Shown: positions 24,914-32,851 of the stretch, piece by piece
Layout: every line of letters begins with the position of its first letter
Position numbering within the stretch: the stretch's first letter is position 1
Assembly: GCA_028284905.1 (NCBI GenBank)
Contig: JANQQU010000012.1
Span: 124,001 to 188,000 of the forward strand
Source of the DNA: Calditrichia bacterium
Lineage (GTDB): Bacteria; Calditrichota; Calditrichia; RBG-13-44-9; J075
DNA length: 64,000 bases
Direction of reading: 5' to 3'
The notes under the pieces: model-generated
Told to the model about the DNA's origin: nothing
The model's input: the letters and a program-made list of their open reading frames with translations, nothing else
The model's database searches: none
Translations under genes and position numbers: made by a program

Positions 24914-26092
24914 ATGAAAAATCTTATTGTATTGACGATCCTCATACTTATCCTCGGAATGACTGAGCAACTACGCCCGCAGATTCATATTAGCGGAGCA
25001 ACCCAGTCATCAGCTTATTTCTTTGATACCCCAACCGTGGAGCAGGGTAATTTCTACCAGTCGCTACGTTTTCGATTGAGTTCGGAAGGCCTTCCCGGCA
25101 CTTACCTCGCCAGTTACGCCCGTTTGGCAAAAATCGGTGATGATAGCTGGGATGAGCAGGTCTACAACCTTTATCTCAACTGGCAGAATGCCAACCGTAA
25201 AGTGCAACTACGGGCCGGCCGGCAGTTTCTCTATGAGGGCGTTATTAACGGTACTGTTGATGGTGTAATGTTGGCAGTGAAACCCGCGAAGAAACTGACG
25301 CTGAAAGTGGTTGCCGGTTTGGAATCGCCCTTCGACCGGGATCTCAATTTAGTCGGTGGTGATAGCAGTGCCCTGGGAGGCTATCTCTCCTATCAACTAC
25401 CCTGGGACTCAAAAATAGACCTGAGCTATTTCAAGCGGGATCGGGAGAGCGGCACTGTCTGGCATTTGGTCGGTGCTTCTTTAACCGGAACTTACCGAGA
25501 TAACCTCTACTATCTCGCCCGCATCGATCAAAATCTGGAAACGGAAGAATTGCAGGGGATGCGCTACCGTTTAAGCTACTTCTACAAACACTGGTCCTTC
25601 TCCGGGGAATACAGCCAGCAACGGCCGCGTATTCTGGAAGATTCCTTTTTCCGGATTTTTCGGCAGCTGGCATATAAACAAACCCGGGCCGGGGTTACCT
25701 ATCAGCTCAATAATTATCGCTTCGGCGTGCAGTATGCCTTTACCGATTATGAGTTGGACCAGGGAAATCAGGTAACGGCTACCTTCGGGAATCAGTGGGG
25801 GATTGTCGGCGTGATCTTCCAGGAAGGGTATGGCGGCGAAAATCTCGGTGTTTATGGAGAGGCGCGTTATGATATTCTCCCGCAGCTGACCGTCCGCGCA
25901 TATAGCAGCTATTATCAGTATCAGCGTCAATCAATTCAGATTGATGAAGAGGCGATTGGCCTTTCCGGAGGATTGACCTGGCGGCCGCTGAAGGATTTGA
26001 TGTTGAGAGCGGAAATCCAGGAAAGTATTAACGAGTATTACGAAAACGATGTGAGAGGATTATTCAGGTTGCGTTACGCGTTTTCACTTTGA
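24914..26092 (+). CDS. Outer-membrane beta-barrel (porin-cytochrome conduit candidate)
   Basis: This 392-residue protein has a signal peptide (about 1-22). The rest is alternating amphipathic strands typical of an outer-membrane barrel (LRFRLSS, VQLRAGRQFLYEGV, GGYLSYQLPWDSKIDLSYFKR, RYRLSYFYKHWSFSGEY), ending in a C-terminal strand with Phe (LRLRYAFSL-like). It has no cysteine-heme motif and no TonB plug. It lies between a nonaheme lipoprotein and an 11-heme cytochrome, the gene order of porin-cytochrome complexes that move electrons across the outer membrane. It is not an obvious MtrB/PioB homologue, and the pore role is inferred from position and fold. Confidence 0.82.
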   Translation: MKNLIVLTILILILGMTEQLRPQIHISGATQSSAYFFDTPTVEQGNFYQSLRFRLSSEGLPGTYLASYARLAKIGDDSWDEQVYNLYLNWQNANRKVQLRAGRQFLYEGVINGTVDGVMLAVKPAKKLTLKVVAGLESPFDRDLNLVGGDSSALGGYLSYQLPWDSKIDLSYFKRDRESGTVWHLVGASLTGTYRDNLYYLARIDQNLETEELQGMRYRLSYFYKHWSFSGEYSQQRPRILEDSFFRIFRQLAYKQTRAGVTYQLNNYRFGVQYAFTDYELDQGNQVTATFGNQWGIVGVIFQEGYGGENLGVYGEARYDILPQLTVRAYSSYYQYQRQSIQIDEEAIGLSGGLTWRPLKDLMLRAEIQESINEYYENDVRGLFRLRYAFSL

Positions 26093-26126
26093 GACGACCT
26101 GATAGACCACTAGCTGGAGATTATCC

Positions 26127-27020
26127 ATGAAGAAAATATTAATTCTCTCGGTGCTGGTTTTTTCATTCGCATACTATCTGCAGCCACTGGCCAACAATGG
26201 TAAGGGTGAAAAACTGGATTATAATTTTTCCCATCAACTGCATGTTGTCGAAGAGGAACTGGAGTGTATCGACTGCCATGAAGGTGCGGAGATTAGCGTA
26301 AAGGGGACCGATGATCTGCTCCCGGCAATGAGTGTTTGTGTCGATTGCCATGAGGGAGATGAGATTAAGCTGGACAATCCGGAAGGACTGCCGCGCATCG
26401 ACCGCTATAACGAGAAGTTTTCGCACAAGCAACACGCTGATGCCGGTGAAGACTGTATGAGCTGTCATGCTGATGTGGTGCAAAAAGAGTTAGTTGATGC
26501 CTACACCTTACCAACAATGATGAGTTGTATGGATTGCCATGAAAATCGGGCGGTCACGGTTGAGTGTGCCAGTTGCCATCAACCGTTTGAGAATCTGCGA
26601 CCAATCAGCCATCGCGATGATTTTACCCATCACCACGGACAATTGGCGCGCAGCGATGCCCGGCAGATGTCTGCGGATATGTCCTGCGCAACTTGCCATA
26701 AAAATGATTTTTGCCAGGAATGTCACGAAGGGGATAATATCGCCCGGGTCGTCCATCCGCTCAATTATGAATTTACCCATGCGATCGAAGCACAGGGGAA
26801 AGAAAAAGACTGCGCAACCTGCCATACCGAACGGCAATTCTGTTTCGATTGCCACCGGGATAATCAGGTGCTCCCGCATAATCATACTGTCGGTTGGGTG
26901 AATAATTTCCCCAATGATGGCGGCAGACATAAAGTGGAAGCAATGAACGATCTGGAAGCTTGTTTATCCTGCCACGAGAACAATGCGCAGGAAATTTGTC
27001 AATCATGCCACGGGTTATAA
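26127..27020 (+). CDS. Periplasmic 11-heme cytochrome c
   Basis: This 297-residue protein has an N-terminal signal segment (about 1-22) without a lipobox. It has eleven CxxCH motifs: CIDCH, CVDCH, CMSCH, CMDCH, CASCH, CATCH, CQECH, CATCH, CFDCH, CLSCH and CQSCH. FSHQLHV, FSHKQHA and FTHAIEA segments supply candidate distal His ligands, as in cytochrome c7/c3-type domains. About 27 residues per heme means a densely packed wire. Between a barrel gene and a lipoprotein cytochrome, it is the natural periplasmic or pore-inserted electron carrier of the conduit. Confidence 0.9.
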   Translation: MKKILILSVLVFSFAYYLQPLANNGKGEKLDYNFSHQLHVVEEELECIDCHEGAEISVKGTDDLLPAMSVCVDCHEGDEIKLDNPEGLPRIDRYNEKFSHKQHADAGEDCMSCHADVVQKELVDAYTLPTMMSCMDCHENRAVTVECASCHQPFENLRPISHRDDFTHHHGQLARSDARQMSADMSCATCHKNDFCQECHEGDNIARVVHPLNYEFTHAIEAQGKEKDCATCHTERQFCFDCHRDNQVLPHNHTVGWVNNFPNDGGRHKVEAMNDLEACLSCHENNAQEICQSCHGL

Positions 27021-27036
27021 AAGAGGTGAAAGAGAC

Positions 27037-28083
27037 ATGCTACGGTTAAATACGAATTATATTCAGACGCTGTACAAAGCCTTTTGTAATCGTCACAACG
27101 GTCTGCTTGTCGTAGTAACGCTCGCACTGTTTTTCCTGAGCGGCTGTTTGGATGAGAAGCAACCGATGGGTGTTTCCACACACCCGGAAAACTGGTCGGT
27201 GGCCGGTAGTGCGGATTTTCACGGCACTGCAATATTGACAAAATCCTTTTCCCAGGAAAGCTGCCAAAGCTGTCATGGCGAAAGTTACGATGGCGGCAGC
27301 TCGAAGGTCTCCTGCTATAGCGCTGGCTGCCATGCTGTGTATCCGCATCCCGGTGGGTTTGCCGATGGCAGTTCGGAAAGCTTTCACAGCAAGTTTATTG
27401 CAGAAGAATTGAAATGGGATATCAATAGCTGCCAGAGTTGCCACGGTAGTGATTATGCCGGTGAAGGTACGCCGGAAAAGAACTGTTTATCCTGTCACTC
27501 CGCCCCGGATGGTCCGGAAAATTGTAGCTCTTGCCATGGCGATGCCAATAGTGCTGCACCACCAAAGGATCTCAGCGGTAACACCAGCACGAGTGTCGTA
27601 ACCGTTGGTGCCCATCAGGCACACTTGAATGGCAGCAAATGGAGTACTTTTCAAGCCGGAAACTGCTTTACCTGCCATAATCAAACACTGGTTTACAACA
27701 CCGCCGGACATATCGATGATTCGCCCCATAGCGAGGTGGTCTTCAACAATTTGGCATCATCTGTCGGAACGGATGCTACTACCTGGGAAAGAATGGATGC
27801 ATCCTGCAGTAATGTTTATTGCCATGGCGGATTCGAATTCAAGAAAGCGGATAGTGAGTATCCCTGGGCTTATACTGAGGACGCCATGCGGGGAAATAAT
27901 CCGCGGATGATCTGGAACGCCGTTGGTACTGGTCAGGCACTCTGCGGTAGCTGTCACGGTTTACCGCCACAGGGACATATCCCCGCTGCAACTTGCGAAG
28001 GTTGTCATAGCAGTGTCGTTGATGCGAATTTCAATATCATCAATAAGTATCTACACATTAACGGCAAGATCGATGTTTATTAA
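27037..28083 (+). CDS. Nonaheme lipoprotein with CxxxxCH and CxxCH motifs (Geobacter-type surface cytochrome)
   Basis: This 348-residue lipoprotein has lipobox FFLSGC (Cys near 37) and nine heme motifs. Seven are CxxCH (CQSCH, CQSCH, CLSCH, CSSCH, CFTCH, CGSCH, CEGCH) and two are CX4CH (CYSAGCH, CSNVYCH). The paired CX4CH/CX2CH pattern with a downstream CGSCHGLPPQGH is characteristic of the Geobacter CxxxxCH/CxxCH domain family (TIGR01904). Members include outer-surface cytochromes of the OmcX type. I start it at ATG 27037 after AGAGGTG; an in-frame ATG at 26983 lies inside the previous gene. It closes the rightward operon and is followed by a terminator. Confidence 0.9.
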   Translation: MLRLNTNYIQTLYKAFCNRHNGLLVVVTLALFFLSGCLDEKQPMGVSTHPENWSVAGSADFHGTAILTKSFSQESCQSCHGESYDGGSSKVSCYSAGCHAVYPHPGGFADGSSESFHSKFIAEELKWDINSCQSCHGSDYAGEGTPEKNCLSCHSAPDGPENCSSCHGDANSAAPPKDLSGNTSTSVVTVGAHQAHLNGSKWSTFQAGNCFTCHNQTLVYNTAGHIDDSPHSEVVFNNLASSVGTDATTWERMDASCSNVYCHGGFEFKKADSEYPWAYTEDAMRGNNPRMIWNAVGTGQALCGSCHGLPPQGHIPAATCEGCHSSVVDANFNIINKYLHINGKIDVY

Positions 28084-28136
28084 GGAGGCGTTAGTGGTTT
28101 AGGCGATAAACCTAAGACGAAAATAGTTCTGTAAGG

Positions 28137-28175
28137 AGAAAAAGCCTCACTGGGATGCCAGTGGGGCTTTTATTT
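28137..28175. terminator. Bidirectional terminator between convergent genes
   Basis: AAAAAGCCTCACTGG and CCAGTGGGGCTTTTA pair around GATG with one mismatch. A-rich and T-rich flanks suit termination from both sides. It ends the rightward cytochrome operon and the leftward NHL-propeller gene. Confidence 0.8.
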
Positions 28176-28194
28176 ATTCACCGATCACCCGGCT

Positions 28195-29364
28195 TTATCG
28201 CATTAATATCATTTTACGAACCTGGGAAAATTCCCCGGCTGATAACTTGTAGAAATAAATCCCGCTGGCCAGTTGAGCGCCATCCGTATTTTTACCATCC
28301 CAGCGAAGGCTATGCGTGCCGGCGGAAATTGTGCCGTTTAGCAGGTTTGCTACCAAGCGTCCATTCATATCAAATACTTTTAACGATCCCTCTTTTGCCG
28401 TTGCCATTTGAAAGCGAATGGTTGTTTCCGGATTGAAGGGGTTCGGATAATTCTGTTCGAGGTGGAATTGTGCAGGAATCCTCGATTCGGTTTCAAGATC
28501 GATGCTGGTCATTATGCCGCTAATTTCCCGGATACTTTTTGTGCCGTAATCGGAAATGTAGAGTTTGCTACCATCCGGGCTGGCGACAATACCATTCGGG
28601 TTGGCAAAACGAGCATCCGCAATGGGACCATTCAGCAATCCGGAAGCGCCGGTGCCCGCGAACACGGTCATCTCGCCGGCCAACGAAATACGATAAATAC
28701 GATGGACGCCAATACCGGTCGCGTAGATGTAGCCAGCGGAATACTCGATGAAGCCGATTGAGCCAAAGGAAGTGCCAGGGACATCGGCAATTTCGGTCAG
28801 CTGGTTACCGGGATCTACCCGTAAAATTTTTCCATCATTAAAATTTGCTATGTAAAGATTATCATCGTCATCATAAGCGAGACCGACCGGCCCATTTAAT
28901 GGTGCGCCAGAGAGAAAAGGCGTAACAACGCCATCCGGGGATATTTTAACCACCCGATTTGGACCATACTGGGTTACCAACAGGGTGTCGCTAAAACGGT
29001 CAAAATGCAGTCCACTGGGAGAATCAATCGGATTACCAAACTGCGTTTTAACACTATCCGTCGTCACTTTGTAAATGCGATCGCCGACGTTATCCGCGAC
29101 ATATAAAATTCCCTGGGTATCAAAGGCCAGTCCGTTCGGGGTATTAAATCCGCCCATGTAGACGCTTCTTTCGCCAGATGGTGTCACCTTAAAAACTGCT
29201 GAGCCATCATAGTTGGAACCATATAAATTTCCTTCAGCATCCCAGATGAGGTCATCATCTATACTGATGTTAGGACCAATGAATGTAGAGACTGTTTGTG
29301 CAGGTAAGTAAGCCGCAAACAAGAGGCTGATGATAAAAATACAGATCGGAAACAATGATTTCAT
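28195..29364 (-). CDS. T9SS-secreted NHL-repeat beta-propeller protein
   Basis: This 389-residue protein has a signal peptide (1-22) and an NHL/SMP30-like propeller (about 25-285). Its blades read GLAFDTQGILYVADNVGDRIYKV, GLAYDDDDNLYIANFNDGKILRV and GIVASPDGSKLYISDYGTKSIREI. A T9SS type A sorting domain follows (about 305-389) with QNYPNPFNPETTIRF, a WDGKNTDG box and SGIYFYKLSAGEF, ending KMILMR. It is exported by type IX secretion, and the propeller probably binds a ligand or scaffold. It ends near the conduit operon but is transcribed toward it, so no functional link can be claimed. Confidence 0.92.
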   Translation of the reverse strand: MKSLFPICIFIISLLFAAYLPAQTVSTFIGPNISIDDDLIWDAEGNLYGSNYDGSAVFKVTPSGERSVYMGGFNTPNGLAFDTQGILYVADNVGDRIYKVTTDSVKTQFGNPIDSPSGLHFDRFSDTLLVTQYGPNRVVKISPDGVVTPFLSGAPLNGPVGLAYDDDDNLYIANFNDGKILRVDPGNQLTEIADVPGTSFGSIGFIEYSAGYIYATGIGVHRIYRISLAGEMTVFAGTGASGLLNGPIADARFANPNGIVASPDGSKLYISDYGTKSIREISGIMTSIDLETESRIPAQFHLEQNYPNPFNPETTIRFQMATAKEGSLKVFDMNGRLVANLLNGTISAGTHSLRWDGKNTDGAQLASGIYFYKLSAGEFSQVRKMILMR

Positions 29365-29470
29365 GGAATACCTCCAGAATGAATTTGAGATTTTTTTTGT
29401 CTCAATATGGGGAATTTTATGTGGAAATCGTTCTTCCCGATGGAGGAGGACGGGTTTTTAGATGAGAAAA

Positions 29471-29532
29471 ATGGGCAAATGGGCAAATGAGCAGTTTTGC
29501 AATTTTGCCCATTTGCCCATTTGCCCATTTGC
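29471..29532. repeat. Octamer array with inverted halves (GGGCAAAT / ATTTGCCC)
   Basis: ATGGGCAAATGGGCAAATGA is followed, after a short T-rich loop, by TTGCCCATTTGCCCATTTGC. The halves are inverted and can form a hairpin of more than 20 base pairs. The unit matches the array at 3750-3843. It lies just past the 3' end of the AraC-type regulator gene. Confidence 0.85.
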
Positions 29533-29547
29533 ATATTTACGCATCTA

Positions 29548-30753
29548 CTACCCGGCTTGCTGAGTCAACTCCGCATTTTTTTTCAGGTAGGAAGAAGGTG
29601 TCAATCCCGTACACTTCTTAAACATCCTGTTGAAAGACGTTTTGCTGTTAAATCCGGCATCGAGTGCAATTCCGAGAATGGTATAATCTTTATACGCGGG
29701 ATCGAGCATTCGTTGCTGCGCTTCTTTAATGCGGTAGACGTTCACAAATTCGTAGAAGCTTTGTTGCATTTCCTGGTTAAGCACCTGGGAAAGATGATAG
29801 GTCGATAAGTCCAGCATCTCAGCGAGGTCCGGTAACTTCAGTTCGCTGTTCAGATATGGTTTTTCCTTCTCCATTAATCTTAACAACCGGGCGAGATGCT
29901 TTTGGGCATCGGCAGGGGAGAGGGCGGAATTTTGATATTTCTTTTTAAACGGAGCGATGCTTAACACTTGCGCTGCCTGCAGTTTTGTGGTCATCACAGG
30001 CATTTTTTCTTCCGGAAAGAGCTTTTGGGGATCGCGCACGGCGGTATATGCAACGATGAATACGAATAAGGTCATTATCATCATTGTTAAGCGGGAAAGG
30101 CTTTCTGCATCGTTGCCCTGGGAAAGTAAGAGATAGCCCATAACGGTATCGAAAACAAGATAGGCGGTAAAAGCGATTAATAGCGTACGCACCCAGCTGA
30201 GATGAGCGATTTCAAAAAAACGCGATGCTTCTTTTTTGAGGGATATCGAACGGGTTAACCCCCGAACGCTGATAAAAAAATATCCCAGCAATAAAACGGA
30301 AAGAAAGAGGTAGCTCAATTGATAGCTGGGCGTGCGGCTTACTGCCATTTCAAACAGTGCCACTTTACGATCGGCCGGGAGAAGATAGAAGCGACTCATC
30401 TGCGCCATAATGTAAATAAAAGGAAGTAAATGCAGCGCATCCCACCAGGAAAAACGAAATTCGTGATCCCCCAATAAACGGGTGTAAATGTATACCAGTC
30501 CGCCAAGCATGTACCAAAAAACAAAGCCAGTCCCAATAACATGAGGAAAGTAGCGATGCAGCCCGGAAAGCATAATAACTTCCGCTGTCAGAAAGTAAGC
30601 AACGAGAAAAACCAACAGGGCCAGCCAACGATTTGCGCGAATATTGCCCTGTTTTTGGAAAGCGAGCAAACTGGCAAAAAAATATCCCTGGAGTGCGCCA
30701 AAGCCCATTAACAACAGGCTCCAGTCATTTTTGATCGTTATCATCTCATCCAT
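29548..30753 (-). CDS. Membrane-bound AraC-family transcriptional regulator
   Basis: This protein of about 401 residues has about seven transmembrane helices in its N-terminal 250 residues and a cytoplasmic AraC helix-turn-helix pair at the C-terminus (about 300-398). The latter reads LPDLAEMLDLSTYHLSQVLNQ, then YTILGIALDAGFNSKTSFNRMFKKCTGLTPSSYLKK. This arrangement is common in Bacteroidota and relatives and suggests a regulator that senses a membrane or periplasmic signal directly. The start is uncertain: ATG 30753 and 30744 are in frame, and a longer frame reaches 30804. None has a strong ribosome-binding site. Targets are unknown. Confidence 0.88.
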   Translation of the reverse strand: MDEMITIKNDWSLLLMGFGALQGYFFASLLAFQKQGNIRANRWLALLVFLVAYFLTAEVIMLSGLHRYFPHVIGTGFVFWYMLGGLVYIYTRLLGDHEFRFSWWDALHLLPFIYIMAQMSRFYLLPADRKVALFEMAVSRTPSYQLSYLFLSVLLLGYFFISVRGLTRSISLKKEASRFFEIAHLSWVRTLLIAFTAYLVFDTVMGYLLLSQGNDAESLSRLTMMIMTLFVFIVAYTAVRDPQKLFPEEKMPVMTTKLQAAQVLSIAPFKKKYQNSALSPADAQKHLARLLRLMEKEKPYLNSELKLPDLAEMLDLSTYHLSQVLNQEMQQSFYEFVNVYRIKEAQQRMLDPAYKDYTILGIALDAGFNSKTSFNRMFKKCTGLTPSSYLKKNAELTQQAG

Positions 30754-30855
30754 AACACAGTATAACGATTGAGAAGCAAAAATGTTATTCCCCAAAAGGG
30801 GCATTTGTTAGAATTTAGATGATATTAGTAGCCGTGATACAGAAAATTGTTCATG

Positions 30856-30946
30856 CTGTCATCGCGAGGCGCTTTTTGCCGAAGCGATCTCTCGGCTGCA
30901 TGCACCTTTGTAGATTGCTTCGGCAAAAAGCGCCTCGCAATGACAG
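30856..30946. repeat. Long palindromic repeat with 35-base arms
   Basis: The arm starting CTGTCATCGCGAGGCGC (30856-30890) and the arm ending GCCTCGCAATGACAG (30912-30946) match at 33 of 35 positions around a 21-base loop. Both mismatches become G-U pairs in RNA read from the minus strand. The outer sequence is shared with the element at 5579-5669, but the inner stem differs. Confidence 0.9.
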
Positions 30947-31051
30947 TAATAAATACTTTCAAGGTTTCTTTTTGAACACTACGAGAATCTTGGGCTTGAT
31001 TTATGATCGCATTTAAAAAAAACAGGTAGGGTAAGCCAGATAAATATCTCC

Positions 31052-31087
31052 AACTGCGCCGCCGGAGAAACGCCCGGCAGCACAGTT
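31052..31087 (-). terminator. Hairpin downstream of the rhodanese gene
   Basis: AACTGCGCCGCCGG (31052-31065) and CCGGCAGCACAGTT (31074-31087) form a 14-base stem around an 8-base loop. The two non-Watson-Crick positions are G-U pairs only in minus-strand RNA, which fits a role in the leftward rhodanese transcript. No T run follows. Confidence 0.5.
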
Positions 31088-31110
31088 ATCCCCTCAAAGA
31101 AGTCTATGTT

Positions 31111-31953
31111 CTATCCTTTCTCGATAGGAGCACCAACGAGGTTACCCCATTCCGTCCAGGATCCGTCATAATTTTTGACATTCTCGTAACCGAGTAAATA
31201 TTTCAGCACAAACCAGGTATGGCTGGATCTTTCCCCGATGCGGCAATAAGCAATGACGTCCTTGTCCGCTGTAACATCATGGCCGCCATATAGTGCCTGT
31301 AATTCGCCGAAGTTTTTGAAGCTGCCATCCTCATTACAAGCCAGTCCCCAACCAATATTTTTGGCGCCGGGAATATGCCCACCGCGCTGGCAAGTTTCCG
31401 GTAGTCCCGGAGGGGCGAGTACCTTGCCGGTAAACTCATCACCGGAACGCACATCGACCAGGGCGGTTTTACCAGCTTTTACAGCGTCCATCACTTCCGG
31501 TAGAAAGGCACGCAGGCTATTGTCGGGGTCTGCAGCACGATAGCTGGTAGGCGTCGGATTCGCAGCATCGGTGCTTAGCTCACGGTTTTCCGCCAGCCAT
31601 TTCTTCCGGCCACCATCCATAAGGCGAACATCTTTATGGCCATACACTTTTAACTGCCAAAAAGCCCAGGCAGCAAACCAGTTGCTATTGTCGCCATAAA
31701 GCACGATGGTGGTATCGTTGCCGATGCCATTATTCGCAAGCAACTTTTCCAGATCTGCCTTCGGGATGATATCCCGCTGAACAGTGTCGCATAACTGCGT
31801 TTGCCAATTCCAGCCGATCGCCCCGGGCACATGGCCCTGGTCGTAGGCTGCTGTATCAACATCGACTTCCACAATTGCCAGATTGTCATCATTGAGATGC
31901 TCTGCCACCCAGGTGGTGGAAACCAAAACTTCAGGATGGGCATAACTAGACAT
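31111..31953 (-). CDS. Thiosulfate sulfurtransferase (two-domain rhodanese)
   Basis: This 280-residue cytoplasmic enzyme has two rhodanese domains. The N-terminal one (about 8-125) is inactive, with DQGHVPGAIGWNW and YGDNSNWFAAWAFW. The catalytic one (about 150-275) has LVDVRSGDEF, RGGHIPGAKNIGW and the active-site loop YCRIGERSSHTWF, whose Cys carries the persulfide. The loop matches thiosulfate sulfurtransferases of the SseA/CysA class rather than mercaptopyruvate enzymes (CGSGVTA). It transfers sulfane sulfur from thiosulfate to acceptors such as cyanide or thiols. No signal peptide is present, and no sulfur-metabolism genes adjoin it. Confidence 0.94.
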   Translation of the reverse strand: MSSYAHPEVLVSTTWVAEHLNDDNLAIVEVDVDTAAYDQGHVPGAIGWNWQTQLCDTVQRDIIPKADLEKLLANNGIGNDTTIVLYGDNSNWFAAWAFWQLKVYGHKDVRLMDGGRKKWLAENRELSTDAANPTPTSYRAADPDNSLRAFLPEVMDAVKAGKTALVDVRSGDEFTGKVLAPPGLPETCQRGGHIPGAKNIGWGLACNEDGSFKNFGELQALYGGHDVTADKDVIAYCRIGERSSHTWFVLKYLLGYENVKNYDGSWTEWGNLVGAPIEKG

Positions 31954-32250
31954 ACACTACTCCTTCTTTTCGTCTCTCGACTTGGATAAATGATTAAATT
32001 AGTTTGGTAAAATATGATTAAGACAATATACGTAAGAAGCATAATAACAGTTATGCCATCAATGTCTGCTGTCATTTTTATATATCAGATTTTTTTGTAA
32101 AAGTTGGTGCGAATGTTCCTGAGCAGGAGATATTCGTACTTACTTCATAAAAATCATCCTGGCCTCCATCACTAAGATTTTCTTAAAAAGATTTGCTATC
32201 GCCGCCCGGACTCAGGAGGTTAGACGAGTAGAAGCCTGGGCATTCATCGC
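31954..32250. other. Intergenic region between the rhodanese and the kelch remnant
   Basis: No intact gene is visible. The part nearest 32250 may contain further decayed sequence of the kelch gene, but I cannot recognise a motif there. The promoter of the rhodanese gene is presumably just above 31953. Confidence 0.35.
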
Positions 32251-32559
32251 TTAATCTTGAGAGTTGCGTTTATACGTCTCTGCTGTTCTCAGGTAAGATT
32301 CTTCCGCTGAAAACAACCAGGTGTCGTTTAGGAATTCCTTCTTGGATCTGCCACCAAAGATGATCATGCTGCCATCACTCAGCCGGGCGCTGGAAAAATC
32401 GACTCTTCGTACCGCTTCGGCGCCGGTCGCGATTTTTTTCCAGGTGTTCGTCTCGCAGTTGCAAGTCCAGGCATCAGTGTATAATTTGATATTTGCTACG
32501 CCGCCAAACATAATGACCTCATTATTTTTGAGATAATCCATCTGATGGCTGACGCAGCC
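32251..32559 (-). pseudogene. Kelch-repeat protein remnant
   Basis: About two kelch blades survive: SHQMDYLKNNEVIMFGGV with TDAWTCNCETNTWKKI, then RLSDGSMIIFGGRSKKEFLNDTWLF. Kelch homology continues upstream of the first ATG (32541) through Gly-Cys-Val-Ser-His-Gln, but an in-frame TAA stands at 32578-32580. A working kelch propeller needs five to seven blades and these proteins normally have a signal peptide; neither is present. I read it as a decayed fragment of a larger secreted protein. Confidence 0.65.
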
Positions 32560-32576
32560 TTCCGAAGAAATGGGTA

Positions 32577-32620
32577 ATTAATAATCGATCATTGATTATC
32601 AATTATCCGTCAATATTAAA
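32577..32620. repeat. Degenerate heptamer repeat (GATTATC/AATTATC)
   Basis: Successive 7-base units GATCATT, GATTATC, AATTATC, CGTCAAT lie next to the kelch remnant. It is more degenerate than the other arrays. Confidence 0.45.
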
Positions 32621-32851
32621 TTCTTCTGTTATAATTACTTTTTTGCCAATGAAAAATTTCCCTCCAGGCACCTGGTATTTTGGAGATATTTATGTAAGAA
32701 CGTATATTCCACTTCTCGCCGTCTGGGCGATCAACTTTGCCAAAGAAAGTTCGATGTCGATAAAATGTTTATTCAACCCACCTTCAAAAATGCATTCAAG
32801 CCTAAAAGTGCCGGCAGACTGGCGCGGTGTTGAATCTGTACGAGTAAATAA

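Larger units (their letters stand above)
30754..31110. other. Intergenic region holding two hairpin elements
   Basis: No gene is visible. It contains the 35-base-arm palindromic repeat (30856-30946) and the hairpin after the rhodanese gene (31052-31087). The remainder is unremarkable. Confidence 0.5.
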
